Shown piece after piece: positions 19,133-28,590 of a stretch of 64,000 nt of DNA. Origin of the DNA: Neobacillus bataviensis LMG 21833 (GTDB taxonomy: Bacteria > Bacillota > Bacilli > Bacillales > Cytobacillaceae); NCBI RefSeq assembly GCF_000307875.1, contig NZ_AJLS01000055.1, positions 124,001 to 188,000 of the forward strand. The letters run 5' to 3'. Made by a program: the position numbers and the translations under genes. The notes beneath the pieces are model-generated. The model was given only the letters and a program-made list of their open reading frames with translations. It made no database searches and was not told the DNA's origin. Position 1 is the stretch's first letter. Every line of letters begins with the position of its first letter.

Positions 19133-20482
19133 TTATAGAACATCTTCGTAAATGGCCTCGGCATTTTTCAACTTTTCAACTTCTTCTTCAAATCCATCTT
19201 TTGCATTAATAAAAATTCGATAGGTATCATTACCAATAGTCCCTAGGAATTCGTAGCATAATACCTCTTCATTTAAATCGTTCATAATCATCGCCTCACG
19301 GTTTTCCAATACCTTGAGGTTAGGATTAACCTTTGCACGTGCCTGTTCCAAGGTAATCGCAGGTTTTTCAATCGTTCTAGTTTGGAAAGATTTTAAATAA
19401 TCCTCAGCCGATACGCCAATAATATCGCCATTATCCAGCGCTACTTTTACCTTTACCGCTTCTGGATAAATTCGTACCCCATTAATATTTGTAACAAAAT
19501 TGAAGACGCCGATATTATCATACTGAGTACTTTCAAAAACCTCTAAATCCTTGAATCCTGTTTCCTTTAAAAATGCAGCGGCCTTATTGTCAGCTTCATT
19601 AAGACTAAACTTTTGTTCCTTTATATCACGGTTATTAATAAACCAAATAGGGTGACCGGCTTTTTTGGTAATATCCATACTAGCTTCTTGCCTGGTTTGT
19701 TTATTTTTAATAGAAACGCTATAAAAACCATAGTCGGAACCTTTTCCATTCTCAGTTACTTTTACTTCCGTGTTTCCATCAAACTTCATATACTTTTTGG
19801 CGACCTGAATGGCATCATTCCGTGTAATGGTTTTTCCTTTGATCTTTTTGAAATTTTCATCCTTCTTTTGCATATTCATAAATGTCGGCCCAAAGTCAGA
19901 TTCCTCATAGCTTGATACTGTTTTTTCAACCGTTTTGAAGCCATCAATTATCGTATTATCAGTCGATTCTTTTCCCGATGCAAGGGCTAACTCGACATCC
20001 ATCCAGCGCAGGTTATTCTTTAATACCATATGCTGGACATTTCGGAGTTCATTCTGAATATCGCCTGACTTCGTATAAAGCCCCTTTAGTGTTTCATATT
20101 CCTTATCTGTTAATGGTTCATTTCCTAAATCTCTTACTGCCGTTCGGTAGCTGAAATTGCCGATATTCGCTAAAAATTCCTCTGTCTTATTAAAAGGCAG
20201 CAATGTTAATGGCAGCTGCCCAACATCACCATGTGCCTGCGAAGTTAATCGCCAAACCTCTATTAAGGATGGGGACAAGGTATCCTTAGAATTCATGGCA
20301 AGGGTTGTTCCAATTTTATCGTGGAGAATATCCATCCGGTAGGAAAGGTTATGGAATGCCCTTTGATAATTGTTTTCGGCGTTTAACAAGATTGCATTTT
20401 TTTCTTGGTGTTCCTGGTAGCCCCAATAAGCAGTGCCCGCCACACCTACAGCAAGAACACCGATTAATATTCCTCTAATCAA
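19133..20482 (-). CDS. ypeB: Germination protein YpeB
   Basis: Partner needed for SleB localisation and stability in the spore; mutual dependence is established in Bacillus. 449 residues: N-terminal membrane anchor (about 5-20), helical N-domain, and C-terminal PepSY-type repeats, with GHPIWFINNRDI visible near residue 280. The start is TTG 20482 behind GAGAGGTGAT. It follows sleB by 14 bases, the conserved two-gene operon. Confidence 0.96.
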   Translation of the reverse strand: MIRGILIGVLAVGVAGTAYWGYQEHQEKNAILLNAENNYQRAFHNLSYRMDILHDKIGTTLAMNSKDTLSPSLIEVWRLTSQAHGDVGQLPLTLLPFNKTEEFLANIGNFSYRTAVRDLGNEPLTDKEYETLKGLYTKSGDIQNELRNVQHMVLKNNLRWMDVELALASGKESTDNTIIDGFKTVEKTVSSYEESDFGPTFMNMQKKDENFKKIKGKTITRNDAIQVAKKYMKFDGNTEVKVTENGKGSDYGFYSVSIKNKQTRQEASMDITKKAGHPIWFINNRDIKEQKFSLNEADNKAAAFLKETGFKDLEVFESTQYDNIGVFNFVTNINGVRIYPEAVKVKVALDNGDIIGVSAEDYLKSFQTRTIEKPAITLEQARAKVNPNLKVLENREAMIMNDLNEEVLCYEFLGTIGNDTYRIFINAKDGFEEEVEKLKNAEAIYEDVL

Positions 20483-20496
20483 TTCTAATCACCTCT

Positions 20497-21348
20497 CTAC
20501 TTGCAGAAAATATGCTGCCCTATTCGTTTGATTTGTGGTCTTCCCCATATCCAGCCACTGGTAGCTGTATCCGGATTAAAGTAATAAAGTGCCTCACCCG
20601 TTGGATCCCATCCATTAATAGCATCTATTACCGCTTTTTTTGCCGTTTCATTGGGTGTCAACCAAATCTGCCCATCGGCAACCGCTGTAAAAGCTCCCGG
20701 TTCAAAAATCACTCCTGAAACAGTGCTAGGAAATGAAGCACTATTGACACGGTTCAATATTACAGCTGCTACGGCAACTTGGCCTATATATGGTTCACCC
20801 CTCGATTCCCCATGAACAGCGTTTGCCATTAAGCGGATATCATTTTGCGAAAAACCGGCTGGAGTATTTGCTGCCGTCGGCTTCTTCGGAGCAGCTTGTG
20901 GTGGTGCCGGTTTAGTTGCTGGTGCCTTGTTTGCTGGAGCTTTAGGACTTGGGGCACTCTGCTTGCTTTGATCAACTCCACCGTAATGAGTAAACTTATT
21001 CCCAGATTTCATTTGATTTTTTACAAACTGCTGGTCGTATTTACTTGCTTTGGTTAACTTTTCTTTCGTTTTGGCACCGGCCAATCCGTCTATTGGCAGC
21101 CCGAATTCATTTTGAAAGTTTCTAAGTGCCCAATATGTTCCCCATCCAAATACTCCATCAATTTTTCCCTTATAAAAGCCAATATATTGGAGCCTTGATT
21201 GAAGTTCAATGACATCATCGCCAACAGCTCCTTTTTGGATTACCTGATTAGAGAAGGCCTGAACCCTTTGATTCTCCATCAAAGATATTGGCATAACACA
21301 GAAAAAGAATAGGATGAAGTATTTAATTAGGTTGTTTTTCTTCATCAT
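20497..21348 (-). CDS. sleB: Spore cortex-lytic enzyme SleB
   Basis: Lytic transglycosylase that degrades muramic-delta-lactam cortex during germination. 283 residues: signal peptide (about 1-31), peptidoglycan-binding repeat 1 (37-95, VIELQSRLQYIGFYKGKIDG), a proline/alanine-rich linker (about 130-165), and the catalytic Hydrolase_2 domain with MANAVHGESRGEP, whose glutamate is catalytic. A SigG promoter is expected upstream but I cannot place it. Confidence 0.97.
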   Translation of the reverse strand: MMKKNNLIKYFILFFFCVMPISLMENQRVQAFSNQVIQKGAVGDDVIELQSRLQYIGFYKGKIDGVFGWGTYWALRNFQNEFGLPIDGLAGAKTKEKLTKASKYDQQFVKNQMKSGNKFTHYGGVDQSKQSAPSPKAPANKAPATKPAPPQAAPKKPTAANTPAGFSQNDIRLMANAVHGESRGEPYIGQVAVAAVILNRVNSASFPSTVSGVIFEPGAFTAVADGQIWLTPNETAKKAVIDAINGWDPTGEALYYFNPDTATSGWIWGRPQIKRIGQHIFCK

Positions 21349-21435
21349 GGAAATTTAACCCCCATCTGAATCTTTTTAGCAGTAACCCTATTTTTTGTTT
21401 TATTGGTGTTTTTATTCCATTTTATGAAGAATAAA

Positions 21436-21466
21436 TAAAAAAACCCTTCATTTAGGAATGAAGGGT
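21436..21466 (-). terminator. Terminator embedded in the end of prsW
   Basis: Perfect 10-base stem ACCCTTCATT / AATGAAGGGT, then seven T on the minus strand; the prsW stop codon is in the loop. Confidence 0.9.
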
Positions 21467-22141
21467 CTTCCGTACAGGATATTGTTTGTTAAAATGATTG
21501 GCACTTAATATTTTTGCTTTTTTCACCTTTCTTAAACCAAACCACCAAAGGAAAATCATAAACGGAAAAATAATAAACAGCCAATGTTCTAGTGAAATCA
21601 AAATGAAATCATAAAACCCATGCAATATAAAAGGCAAAAGCAAAGAGAACAGGATCCATTTGGCTTTATTTCCTTCCGTAAACTTTGCTTTTCCAAGATA
21701 AAAGCCCATAATTACACCAAATAGGGCATGGCTTGATACCGGTAATAAGGCACGCGTCATCGCATGTTCAATCCCGTTGGCAATTAAATAAAAGATATTT
21801 TCGACTGTAGCAAATCCAAGGGAAACAGATACTCCATATACAATTCCATCAAAGGGTTCATCAAATTCGACATGCTGATATATGGCATAGAAAAGAATGA
21901 ACCACTTAAAAAATTCTTCTAGTAGACTTGAACTAAAAAAGGCATCAATCAGATTCGATTTAAGCAAATGCTCTACATCAAAGACATGTTGGATAAACAT
22001 GATAGGAAACACCAAAAGGGCTCCATAAATAAATGTCCTTAGTACAAAGGAAATTGGCTCTGGCTCGTATTCATCTTTTAAATAAAAATAACTTAACAAT
22101 GCCAGTCCTGGAGCAACACCGGCAGATAAAATTCCCAGCAT
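21452..22141 (-). CDS. prsW: Membrane protease PrsW
   Basis: In B. subtilis, site-1 protease that cuts anti-sigma factor RsiW to activate SigW under envelope stress. Multi-pass membrane protein of 229 residues; the paired glutamates of the family are in [10 protein letters not shown], with [10 protein letters not shown] and [11 protein letters not shown] holding later conserved residues. ATG 22141 gives [12 protein letters not shown], matching the family start, with AGTAGG six bases before it. Confidence 0.94.
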   Translation of the reverse strand: MLGILSAGVAPGLALLSYFYLKDEYEPEPISFVLRTFIYGALLVFPIMFIQHVFDVEHLLKSNLIDAFFSSSLLEEFFKWFILFYAIYQHVEFDEPFDGIVYGVSVSLGFATVENIFYLIANGIEHAMTRALLPVSSHALFGVIMGFYLGKAKFTEGNKAKWILFSLLLPFILHGFYDFILISLEHWLFIIFPFMIFLWWFGLRKVKKAKILSANHFNKQYPVRKTLHS

Positions 22142-22225
22142 GATGAACCTACTTTCCAATCCTTTTCCCTTATCGTAACACGGAACCGATGTAAAGAAAA
22201 TGAAAGATTGATTCCATTTTAAGTG

Positions 22226-23182
22226 TTAAAAATTAATAGACTCTAAACCGCTCGCTAATGCTACAGCCAATTTAATCCTTGCTTTTTTCGAGTCATTGTC
22301 ACTTCCCAGAATGACACCTTTTTTATAAAGGTCATAAGCACTTCCCTCATAATCATAGGTTGTGTATACAGCCCCTTCCTCTGCACTCGTTGTAATAACT
22401 AGTTTTATCCCCTCTTTAATGGACTTTTCAATTTCCTCCATCATCATAGGAGCCACCTGACCTCTTCCAACTCCTTCTAGAACAATTCCGCTTACTCCCG
22501 CCTCTCTGGCGGCCTTAATAAATTTTCCATCCGCTCCAATATAGCATTTAATAATCTCCACTTGCGGGACCTGAGTTTTCATTTCATAGTATTCTCTTTT
22601 AAGGGGTTTTTGAAAGACATGAACCCGGTCATTGTCAATAATCCCGAGATAACCGAATCCAAAAACGTTAAAACCCTGTATATTAGATGCATGTTCCTTT
22701 TTCACATATCTGGCAGCAAATATTCGCTCATTAAAAACAACAACAGTACCAGCATTATGTAAATCGGCAGAACAAGCTGAATAAATAGCGTGCCTCAAGT
22801 TAATATATACATCGCTTCCCAAATCTTCAGGCGAGCGTTGTGAGCCCGTTACAACCACTGGTCTGTAATCATTTATCGTTAAGTCAAGAAAATAGGCTGT
22901 TTCCTCCATGGTGTCCGTTCCATGAGTTACAACAACACCAGAAACCGCCTCATCTTTAAAATAATCTTCTATTTTATTTTTTAGAACAACTAAATCATCA
23001 AAGGTAATATGAATGCTTGCCTTCTGAAAAACAGATTCTACAATTACTTCAATATCATTTGGTAAATTACACATGGCCGCCAGCTCTTCACCCGTTAATG
23101 CACCAGAAGCTAATTTACCTGATACCTTATTCGTTTTACTTGCAATGGTTCCGCCTGTTGTTAATAGAACAACTTTATTCAT
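22226..23182 (-). CDS. ansA: L-asparaginase (type I/II family)
   Basis: Hydrolyses asparagine to aspartate and ammonia. The two active-site signatures are seen: TTGGTIAS at residues 8-15 with the nucleophile threonine, and VVTHGTDTMEETA near residue 84. 318 residues, no signal peptide, so cytoplasmic. It starts six bases after ypdA, probably one operon. The symbol is by family; the genome may have other paralogues. Confidence 0.88.
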   Translation of the reverse strand: MNKVVLLTTGGTIASKTNKVSGKLASGALTGEELAAMCNLPNDIEVIVESVFQKASIHITFDDLVVLKNKIEDYFKDEAVSGVVVTHGTDTMEETAYFLDLTINDYRPVVVTGSQRSPEDLGSDVYINLRHAIYSACSADLHNAGTVVVFNERIFAARYVKKEHASNIQGFNVFGFGYLGIIDNDRVHVFQKPLKREYYEMKTQVPQVEIIKCYIGADGKFIKAAREAGVSGIVLEGVGRGQVAPMMMEEIEKSIKEGIKLVITTSAEEGAVYTTYDYEGSAYDLYKKGVILGSDNDSKKARIKLAVALASGLESINF

Positions 23183-23188
23183 GACTTA

Positions 23189-24160
23189 TCATCCTTTGGG
23201 TTCTTTTTCTAAAATATCACGCGCTATTTGTCCGCCATGGAAACGTCCATTTTCGATAAAAATTTCATTTGCATTATTCCCTGCAGCAATTACACCTGCA
23301 ATATAAATCCCCTCGATGTTCGTCTCCATTGTCTCCGGGTCAAATAGGGGTCTTCCCGTCCCCTCATCAATTTTCACACCCATAGTTTTTAAGAATTGAT
23401 GGTCTGGATGGTAGCCGGTCATGGCAAAAACAAAATCATTGTTAATCGTTTTTTGTTCACCGTCTTTTTTATATACGACCTGATTTTCAGTAATTTCTTT
23501 AACAGCCGCGCCAAACTCCATAACTATTGTTCCACTTTTCACTAAGGCTTCAAATTCCGGAAGAATCCATGGTTTAATGCTTGGTGAATATTCCGTGCCA
23601 CGGTACAAAACAGTTACCCTTGCACCGGCTTTAACAAGTTCAAGCGCTGCATCTACACTGGAATTTTTCCCTCCAATTACACAAACATCCTGATCGAAAT
23701 AGGGGTGAGCCTCTTTAAAATAATGGAAAACCTTTGGCAGGTCTTCGCCTGGAACATCCATAAAGTTCGGGTGATCATAGTAACCTGTTGCAATGATGAC
23801 ATAATTTGCACAATAGGTTTTTTTATCGGTAGTAACATACAATTGTTGATCCAGTTTGGACACTTTTATGACTGTTTCAAAGGCGTTAATACGGAGCTGC
23901 TTACGCTTGGCTACCTCCCGATAATAGACAAGCGCCTGGTTTCTTTTAGGCTTGTAGCTATCGGTCACAAACGCCATACCGCCAATTTCTAATTTTTCGC
24001 TCGTACTAAAAAAGGTTTGATGTGTTGGATAATGGTAGATAGAATTAACCACATTCCCCTTTTCAATAATTAATGGCTTTTTCCCCAATTCCTGTAATGA
24101 AATAGCTGCGGCTAAACCGCAGGGTCCTCCGCCAATTATAATTATATCTTCTGATTGCAA
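23189..24160 (-). CDS. bdr: Bacillithiol-disulfide reductase (YpdA/Bdr family)
   Basis: FAD/NADPH-dependent reductase that recycles bacillithiol disulfide; in B. subtilis this is YpdA (Bdr). 323 residues. The FAD-binding motif IIGGGPCGLAAAI is at residues 8-20, including the characteristic cysteine after GGGP, and the NADPH motif CVIGGKNSSVDAALE near residue 165. Start is TTG 24160 behind GGAG. Lies just downstream of gudB, as in B. subtilis. Confidence 0.93.
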   Translation of the reverse strand: MQSEDIIIIGGGPCGLAAAISLQELGKKPLIIEKGNVVNSIYHYPTHQTFFSTSEKLEIGGMAFVTDSYKPKRNQALVYYREVAKRKQLRINAFETVIKVSKLDQQLYVTTDKKTYCANYVIIATGYYDHPNFMDVPGEDLPKVFHYFKEAHPYFDQDVCVIGGKNSSVDAALELVKAGARVTVLYRGTEYSPSIKPWILPEFEALVKSGTIVMEFGAAVKEITENQVVYKKDGEQKTINNDFVFAMTGYHPDHQFLKTMGVKIDEGTGRPLFDPETMETNIEGIYIAGVIAAGNNANEIFIENGRFHGGQIARDILEKEPKG

Positions 24161-24190
24161 ATGGATACACTCCTCGTTACGATTCGAAAT

Positions 24191-24228
24191 AAAAAAACTC
24201 CCACCTTGTATATGATAGGAGTTTTTTT
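24191..24228 (-). terminator. Terminator of gudB
   Basis: Eleven-base stem AAAAAAACTCC / GGAGTTTTTTT with a 16-base loop between the gudB stop and ypdA; T run on the minus strand. Confidence 0.8.
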
Positions 24229-24250
24229 ATTATAATTCAATGTAGAGCAC

Positions 24251-25528
24251 TTAAATCCAACCTCTGAAGCGGCTTGCTTCTGCCATTTTTCTAACCCCGA
24301 CCATATAGGCAGCAAGTCTCATATCAACACGGCGTGTTTGGGCAGTATCGTAAATATTTTTAAATGATTTCACTAATATTTTTTCGAGTTTTTCTTCCAC
24401 TTCTTCTTCTGTCCAATAATAACCTTGGTTATTTTGAACCCACTCAAAGTACGAAACAGTAACTCCACCCGCTGATGCTAATACATCCGGAACAAGAAGG
24501 ATCCCACGTTCTGTTAAAATTTCTGTAGCCTCTAATGTAGTTGGACCATTTGCTGCCTCGACCACGATGCTCGCACGAATATTATGGGCATTGTCAGCAG
24601 TAATTTGATTTTCAATTGCAGCAGGTACGAGAATATCGCATTCAAGTTCAAGCAATTCTTTATTTGTAATTGTATTATTAAATAATTTTGTAACGGTTCC
24701 AAAGCTATCTCGTCTATCCAATAGATAATCAATATCAAGACCGTTTGGATCATGTAATGCTCCGTAGGCATCGGAAATACCGATTACTTTCGCTCCAGCA
24801 TCATGCATGAATTTTGATAAATAGCTCCCCGCGTTACCGAAACCTTGGATCACAACCCTTGCACCTTCAATTTGAATGCCTTTCTTTTTTGCTGCTTCAC
24901 GGATACAGATCGTTACACCTTTTGCCGTTGCTGATTCACGTCCATGTGAACCCCCTAATACAAGCGGCTTTCCGGTAATAAAGCCAGGAGAATTGAATTC
25001 ATCGATTCGGCTATATTCATCCATCATCCAAGCCATGATTTGTGAATTGGTAAACACGTCTGGTGCCGGAATATCCTTCGTTGGTCCAACAATTTGGCTT
25101 ATTGCTCGTACGTACCCCCGGCTTAATCTTTCAAGCTCTCTGAAGGACATATCACGCGGATCACAAACAATACCGCCCTTTCCTCCGCCATACGGAAGGT
25201 CGACGATGCCGCACTTCAAGCTCATCCAGATTGAGAGGGCTTTCACTTCTGTTTCGGTCACACCTGGGTGAAAACGAATTCCGCCCTTTGTTGGCCCAAC
25301 TGAATCATTATGTTGTGCACGGTATCCCGTAAATATTTTGGTTGATCCGTCATCCATTCTAACTGGAATTTTAACTGTCATCATACGTAACGGCTCTTTC
25401 AAGAGCTCGTATACCTCTTCTGGATAACCTAACTTCTCAAGGGCTTTATGAATTACTGTTTGTGTTGATTTCAACACATCATTTTTTTCCACTTGATTAG
25501 TCTTTTCTGTACCATTTTCGGCTACCAT
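24251..25528 (-). CDS. gudB: NAD-specific glutamate dehydrogenase
   Basis: Oxidative deamination of glutamate to 2-oxoglutarate. 425 residues. The active-site lysine lies in LPYGGGKGGIV near residue 117; the NAD fold shows VVIQGFGNAGSYL. The segment TETEVKALSIWMSLKC has no in-frame duplication, so it is not the cryptic form of B. subtilis 168 gudB. RocG is a close paralogue; the position beside ypdA favours gudB. TAGGAGG precedes the ATG. Confidence 0.96.
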   Translation of the reverse strand: MVAENGTEKTNQVEKNDVLKSTQTVIHKALEKLGYPEEVYELLKEPLRMMTVKIPVRMDDGSTKIFTGYRAQHNDSVGPTKGGIRFHPGVTETEVKALSIWMSLKCGIVDLPYGGGKGGIVCDPRDMSFRELERLSRGYVRAISQIVGPTKDIPAPDVFTNSQIMAWMMDEYSRIDEFNSPGFITGKPLVLGGSHGRESATAKGVTICIREAAKKKGIQIEGARVVIQGFGNAGSYLSKFMHDAGAKVIGISDAYGALHDPNGLDIDYLLDRRDSFGTVTKLFNNTITNKELLELECDILVPAAIENQITADNAHNIRASIVVEAANGPTTLEATEILTERGILLVPDVLASAGGVTVSYFEWVQNNQGYYWTEEEVEEKLEKILVKSFKNIYDTAQTRRVDMRLAAYMVGVRKMAEASRFRGWI

Positions 25529-25581
25529 TTGTAATCCTCCTAAGAAATCACTTTAACGAATGTTGTCCGCTTTCAGTCACA

Positions 25582-25609
25582 AGTATACACGTTTAATTGA
25601 TTTATGCAA
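25582..25609 (-). promoter_or_regulatory. SigA promoter of gudB
   Basis: Minus-strand TTGCAT (25609-25604), 16-base spacer, TATACT (25587-25582), about 55 bases upstream of the gudB start. Confidence 0.65.
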
Positions 25610-25681
25610 GATGAAAACCACACAATTATGTATTTTTCAACGCATAGTTGAAACCGCTCCCAATTACGTTTTGTCCCTTTT

Positions 25682-25716
25682 AAAAATTTAAAAGGGGCAA
25701 GGGCCCCTTTTTATTT
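25682..25716 (-). terminator. Terminator of mecB
   Basis: Stem AAAAGGGGC / GCCCCTTTT between mecB and the gudB promoter; T-rich on both sides but placed for the minus-strand mecB transcript. Confidence 0.78.
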
Positions 25717-25733
25717 TTTACCCTTATATTATT

Positions 25734-26318
25734 TTATTTAAAATAATGGAGAATGGTTTCCACTGCCCCATATTTAATGATTTGTTTCCCGTATTCAGCA
25801 AGTACAAACGGGCTTAGAATAGAGGGGTTTCCAAATTCCGATAAAATACTGGCTGCCCTTTCTTTTTTCGCGGCATCTACTTGATCCATCAAAAGATAAT
25901 AGTAATTATGGTACGAATACAAGCTCCCGCCAAATAATTCTATATTTGACAGCCTTTTTGAAAGTCCAATAACATCCTCAAATTCTTTAAACTCAAATAG
26001 GAGTTCTTGACAACCTTCCACCCTTACCTGCATTTCAATATACCCATCATATAGTAAATCTTCATCATCAACTTTTACTTCATCAACAGTAATAATCAAT
26101 ATCATCCCTTGTGCCTGAAGGGAGAAAATTTCAACCGCTACTGACCCTTGGATATCAACATCAAATTCCTCGCTGGCCTCTTCCAACATATCATGAAAGA
26201 GCTGATTCCATTTACTTGAATCCTTCCAAATATCTTCTTTGGAAAGCCCCCTATCAAACAAATCATCAGAGGTTAAAAAAATTTTGATTTTATTGGTCGT
26301 TAAGCGTTCTAAGCGCAT
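25734..26318 (-). CDS. mecB: Adaptor protein MecB (YpbH), MecA family
   Basis: Adaptor that hands substrates to ClpC. 194 residues; N-terminal MRLERLTTNKIKIFLTSDDL and the C-terminal ClpC-binding domain with FKEFEDVIGLSKRL are typical for the MecA/YpbH family. Position beside gudB favours the YpbH paralogue over MecA, which lies near oppF/spx in B. subtilis. Confidence 0.93.
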   Translation of the reverse strand: MRLERLTTNKIKIFLTSDDLFDRGLSKEDIWKDSSKWNQLFHDMLEEASEEFDVDIQGSVAVEIFSLQAQGMILIITVDEVKVDDEDLLYDGYIEMQVRVEGCQELLFEFKEFEDVIGLSKRLSNIELFGGSLYSYHNYYYLLMDQVDAAKKERAASILSEFGNPSILSPFVLAEYGKQIIKYGAVETILHYFK

Positions 26319-26392
26319 GCTTTTGCCCCCTGCCGTGACATAACTCTTGTTTTCAGTGTATGCCTTAGGGTTCTATTGGTGAATTGTCTATA

Positions 26393-27181
26393 TCATCCTG
26401 ATTTTTCTGTTCCTCTTTGAAGGGTAATGAGGTGTGATTCTGCAGGCGCCCCTAGCCTTAAGGGAAGAGCGGTGGTACCATAACCATTGCTTATAAAAAG
26501 AATAGTGTTATTTAATTTTTTTATTCCCCCCTTTTTATATGGACTATAGCCGAAAAGATGGATCTGACCCCCATGAGTATGTCCGCTTAACACCAAGCGT
26601 ATTTCATGCTCAGGTATAATTTTTTTCATGATTGCCGGAATATGACTGGCCATTATTTTGAAACTATTTACCTCGGCATCTAACAGGGCCAAATCAAGGC
26701 GGTCACGCTCCTGACTCATGTCATCTACCCCAAGCAAACACAATTTTTCCCCAAGTGGTGATTCAAATGTTACTGCTGTATTAGCTAACACCTTTACCCC
26801 TAAGTCGAGTAGAATGGCATCCAATTTTCGAAAATCCACTTCATAATCATTGTTACCCCAAACAAAATAAACAGGGCCAACCTGTTTTAATTTCACTAAA
26901 TTCGTTTTCACTTTTTCAAATGGAACCCCTTTTTCGGTTAAATCCCCTCCGATAATGACGAGATCTGCCTTTCCCTTTACTTTATCAATAATGAGATCTG
27001 ATATTGTCCGCTTATGAATATCCGAAATAAAGAAAATTGTCACTTTGCCAAATGATGCCGGAAAATCTGAAAATACTAATTCCTGCTCGACTACTTTATT
27101 TAAAAATGCTTCACGTACCATATACAGGAGGAGTAGGAATCCCCCTATCAAAATGAAAAGTCCAAACCAAAACAAAATCAT
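26393..27181 (-). CDS. ypbG: Membrane-anchored metallophosphoesterase, YpbG-like
   Basis: Calcineurin-like phosphoesterase with the five metal-binding blocks in order: FISDIHKR, GGDLTEKG, WGNNDYE, ASHIPAIM and SGHTHGGQIH. An N-terminal membrane helix (about 3-21) suggests the catalytic domain is tethered to the membrane. ATG 27181 (262 residues) is preferred over an upstream start that adds a basic tail without a ribosome binding site. Natural substrate unknown. Confidence 0.9.
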   Translation of the reverse strand: MILFWFGLFILIGGFLLLLYMVREAFLNKVVEQELVFSDFPASFGKVTIFFISDIHKRTISDLIIDKVKGKADLVIIGGDLTEKGVPFEKVKTNLVKLKQVGPVYFVWGNNDYEVDFRKLDAILLDLGVKVLANTAVTFESPLGEKLCLLGVDDMSQERDRLDLALLDAEVNSFKIMASHIPAIMKKIIPEHEIRLVLSGHTHGGQIHLFGYSPYKKGGIKKLNNTILFISNGYGTTALPLRLGAPAESHLITLQRGTEKSG

Positions 27182-27246
27182 CTTTTCTTTTCCCCTTTTC
27201 CTTACTTTACGTTTACGGAAATCATACCATAAAGGAGGCTTCAACT

Positions 27247-27284
27247 AAAAAAACAAAAACCCCCCATACAATGTATGAAGGGAA
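27247..27284 (-). terminator. Probable terminator of the CBS gene
   Basis: Hairpin with core CATAC / GTATG extended by CCC/GGG with a bulge, then GGGTTTTTGTTTTTTT on the minus strand. Confidence 0.55.
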
Positions 27285-27301
27285 AATCAATCTTGCCCTA
27301 A

Positions 27302-27937
27302 TTATTCGTCCTCTTGAATACTTAAAATTCGGAACCCGTGCTCCTCAAGTTTCTTAGTAAACCTGTCTATATTATCTTTCTTTTCAATCTTCATCACAAT
27401 TCTTCGGACAAGTTTATCCGTTTCATCAAAGGTTACTAGTGAAATAATATGTTCATGGAATTGATGAGCAATTTCCGAAAGGCGGGCTATCCGACCTTCT
27501 GTTTCAACTGATGTAAAGGCAATCCTTACACCAGGCCGGTTTACACCAAATGCACTTTCAAAGGAACTGATCACATCTGACCTTGTTACAACCCCAAGGA
27601 AATTTTTGTTTCCATCAACAACCGCTAATAATGGGAAATCCTTCAAATCCAGGAGAGTCCTTTCAAATAACTCCCCTCCTTCTAAATATTTATTTTGATA
27701 TGAAACAATACCTTGAACAAGGGTTGAGGTTAAATATTCCTCTTTTTGTAGATTAGAAAGAAAATAACCCTCATATATATTAAATCTTGTCGCAACGCCC
27801 AGATACTTACTACCTTGTAAAACAGGTAATCCATCAATTTGATGCTTTTCTAATAATGACAATGCCTCTTTCAACGTAACATCTGCTTGAGCAGTAAAAG
27901 ATTCATGCTTAGGTATCATAATATTTTTTACGAACAA
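27302..27937 (-). CDS. CBS-domain protein with C-terminal ACT-like region
   Basis: 211 residues with two CBS motifs (about 3-55, 73-128; note DGLPVLQGSKYLGVATR and FPLLAVVDGNKNFLGVVTRSD, the latter one continuous block) and an ACT-like tail with IISLVTFDETD. The layout is like AcuB of B. subtilis but similarity looks modest, so no symbol is given. Probably senses adenine nucleotides. It stands divergently to cotJ. Confidence 0.85.
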   Translation of the reverse strand: MFVKNIMIPKHESFTAQADVTLKEALSLLEKHQIDGLPVLQGSKYLGVATRFNIYEGYFLSNLQKEEYLTSTLVQGIVSYQNKYLEGGELFERTLLDLKDFPLLAVVDGNKNFLGVVTRSDVISSFESAFGVNRPGVRIAFTSVETEGRIARLSEIAHQFHEHIISLVTFDETDKLVRRIVMKIEKKDNIDRFTKKLEEHGFRILSIQEDE

Positions 27938-28025
27938 TTCCCATCACCCCATTGTAATAATCCTTACATCTTCATTATACTTCGCCAAGCTCTGAAAAAA
28001 TCCTTTAATATATTAAAGATTTATG

Positions 28026-28053
28026 TCATGTAACACGAAATCACTCATATGAT
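28026..28053 (+). promoter_or_regulatory. Possible SigE promoter of cotJ
   Basis: TCATGTA and CATATGAT separated by 13 bases, about 30 bases before the cotJA start. Partial match to SigE consensus; cotJ is SigE-dependent in B. subtilis. Confidence 0.3.
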
Positions 28054-28083
28054 TAACTGATGCTGAATATAGGGAGGGCTACA

Positions 28084-28314
28084 ATGAATACACACCATAA
28101 ATCGTATCATCCTTATGCGAGTCCGTTTGACCCTTGTAAACCAATCACAACAAAAACCTATTCTACCCCGCCACATTTATATATGGCGTTTCAACCACCA
28201 AATCTTCCTCAATTTACACCACTCGAAGCCTTACGAGCCGGTACGCTTTGGAAGGATCTTTATGATCCATACTTCAATTCCGCTGAGAAAGCCAAAGGGG
28301 GAATGGCTCCATGA
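28084..28314 (+). CDS. cotJA: Spore coat-associated protein CotJA
   Basis: Inner coat component, made in the mother cell. 76 residues from ATG 28084 behind AGGGAGG; rich in proline and tyrosine, ending [17 protein letters not shown] then a short tail. The stop overlaps the cotJB start by four bases (ATGA). An upstream in-frame start at 28060 lacks a ribosome binding site. Confidence 0.93.
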   Translation: MNTHHKSYHPYASPFDPCKPITTKTYSTPPHLYMAFQPPNLPQFTPLEALRAGTLWKDLYDPYFNSAEKAKGGMAP

Positions 28315-28571
28315 AACAAGTTCCTGCTGAATACTATCAATTAATGGAGCAGCTCCAGGCGGTCGACTTTGTTTTAGTCGAGTTAACCCTTTACTTAGAT
28401 ACACATAACGATGACCTTGAAGCCATCCATCAATTTAACCATTATGCCAAGGAAAGAAAACGATTAAAAAAGGAATTTGAAAGCCAATTTGGGCCGCTAT
28501 TACAATTTGGTAATAGTTATTCAGGCTATCCTTGGAACTGGGACGATACGCCTTGGCCGTGGCAAGTTTAA
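28311..28571 (+). CDS. cotJB: Spore coat protein CotJB
   Basis: 86 residues, helical, with [18 protein letters not shown] and a tryptophan-rich end [12 protein letters not shown] typical of CotJB. Translationally coupled to cotJA. Needed with CotJA for assembly of CotJC in the coat. Confidence 0.93.
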   Translation: MKQVPAEYYQLMEQLQAVDFVLVELTLYLDTHNDDLEAIHQFNHYAKERKRLKKEFESQFGPLLQFGNSYSGYPWNWDDTPWPWQV

Positions 28572-28590
28572 AAGGGGAGGGATGAAATGG

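Noticed and set aside
24876..25271. 131-codon plus-strand frame
   Set aside because: Antisense to gudB and explained by its codon usage.
24251..25528. Cryptic gudB with inserted repeat, as in B. subtilis 168
   Set aside because: The relevant segment TETEVKALSIWMSLKC has no duplication; the gene appears intact.
28477..28590. Longer N-terminus for cotJC
   Set aside because: Would overlap cotJB in another frame; ATG 28591 gives the known 189-residue protein with a ribosome binding site.
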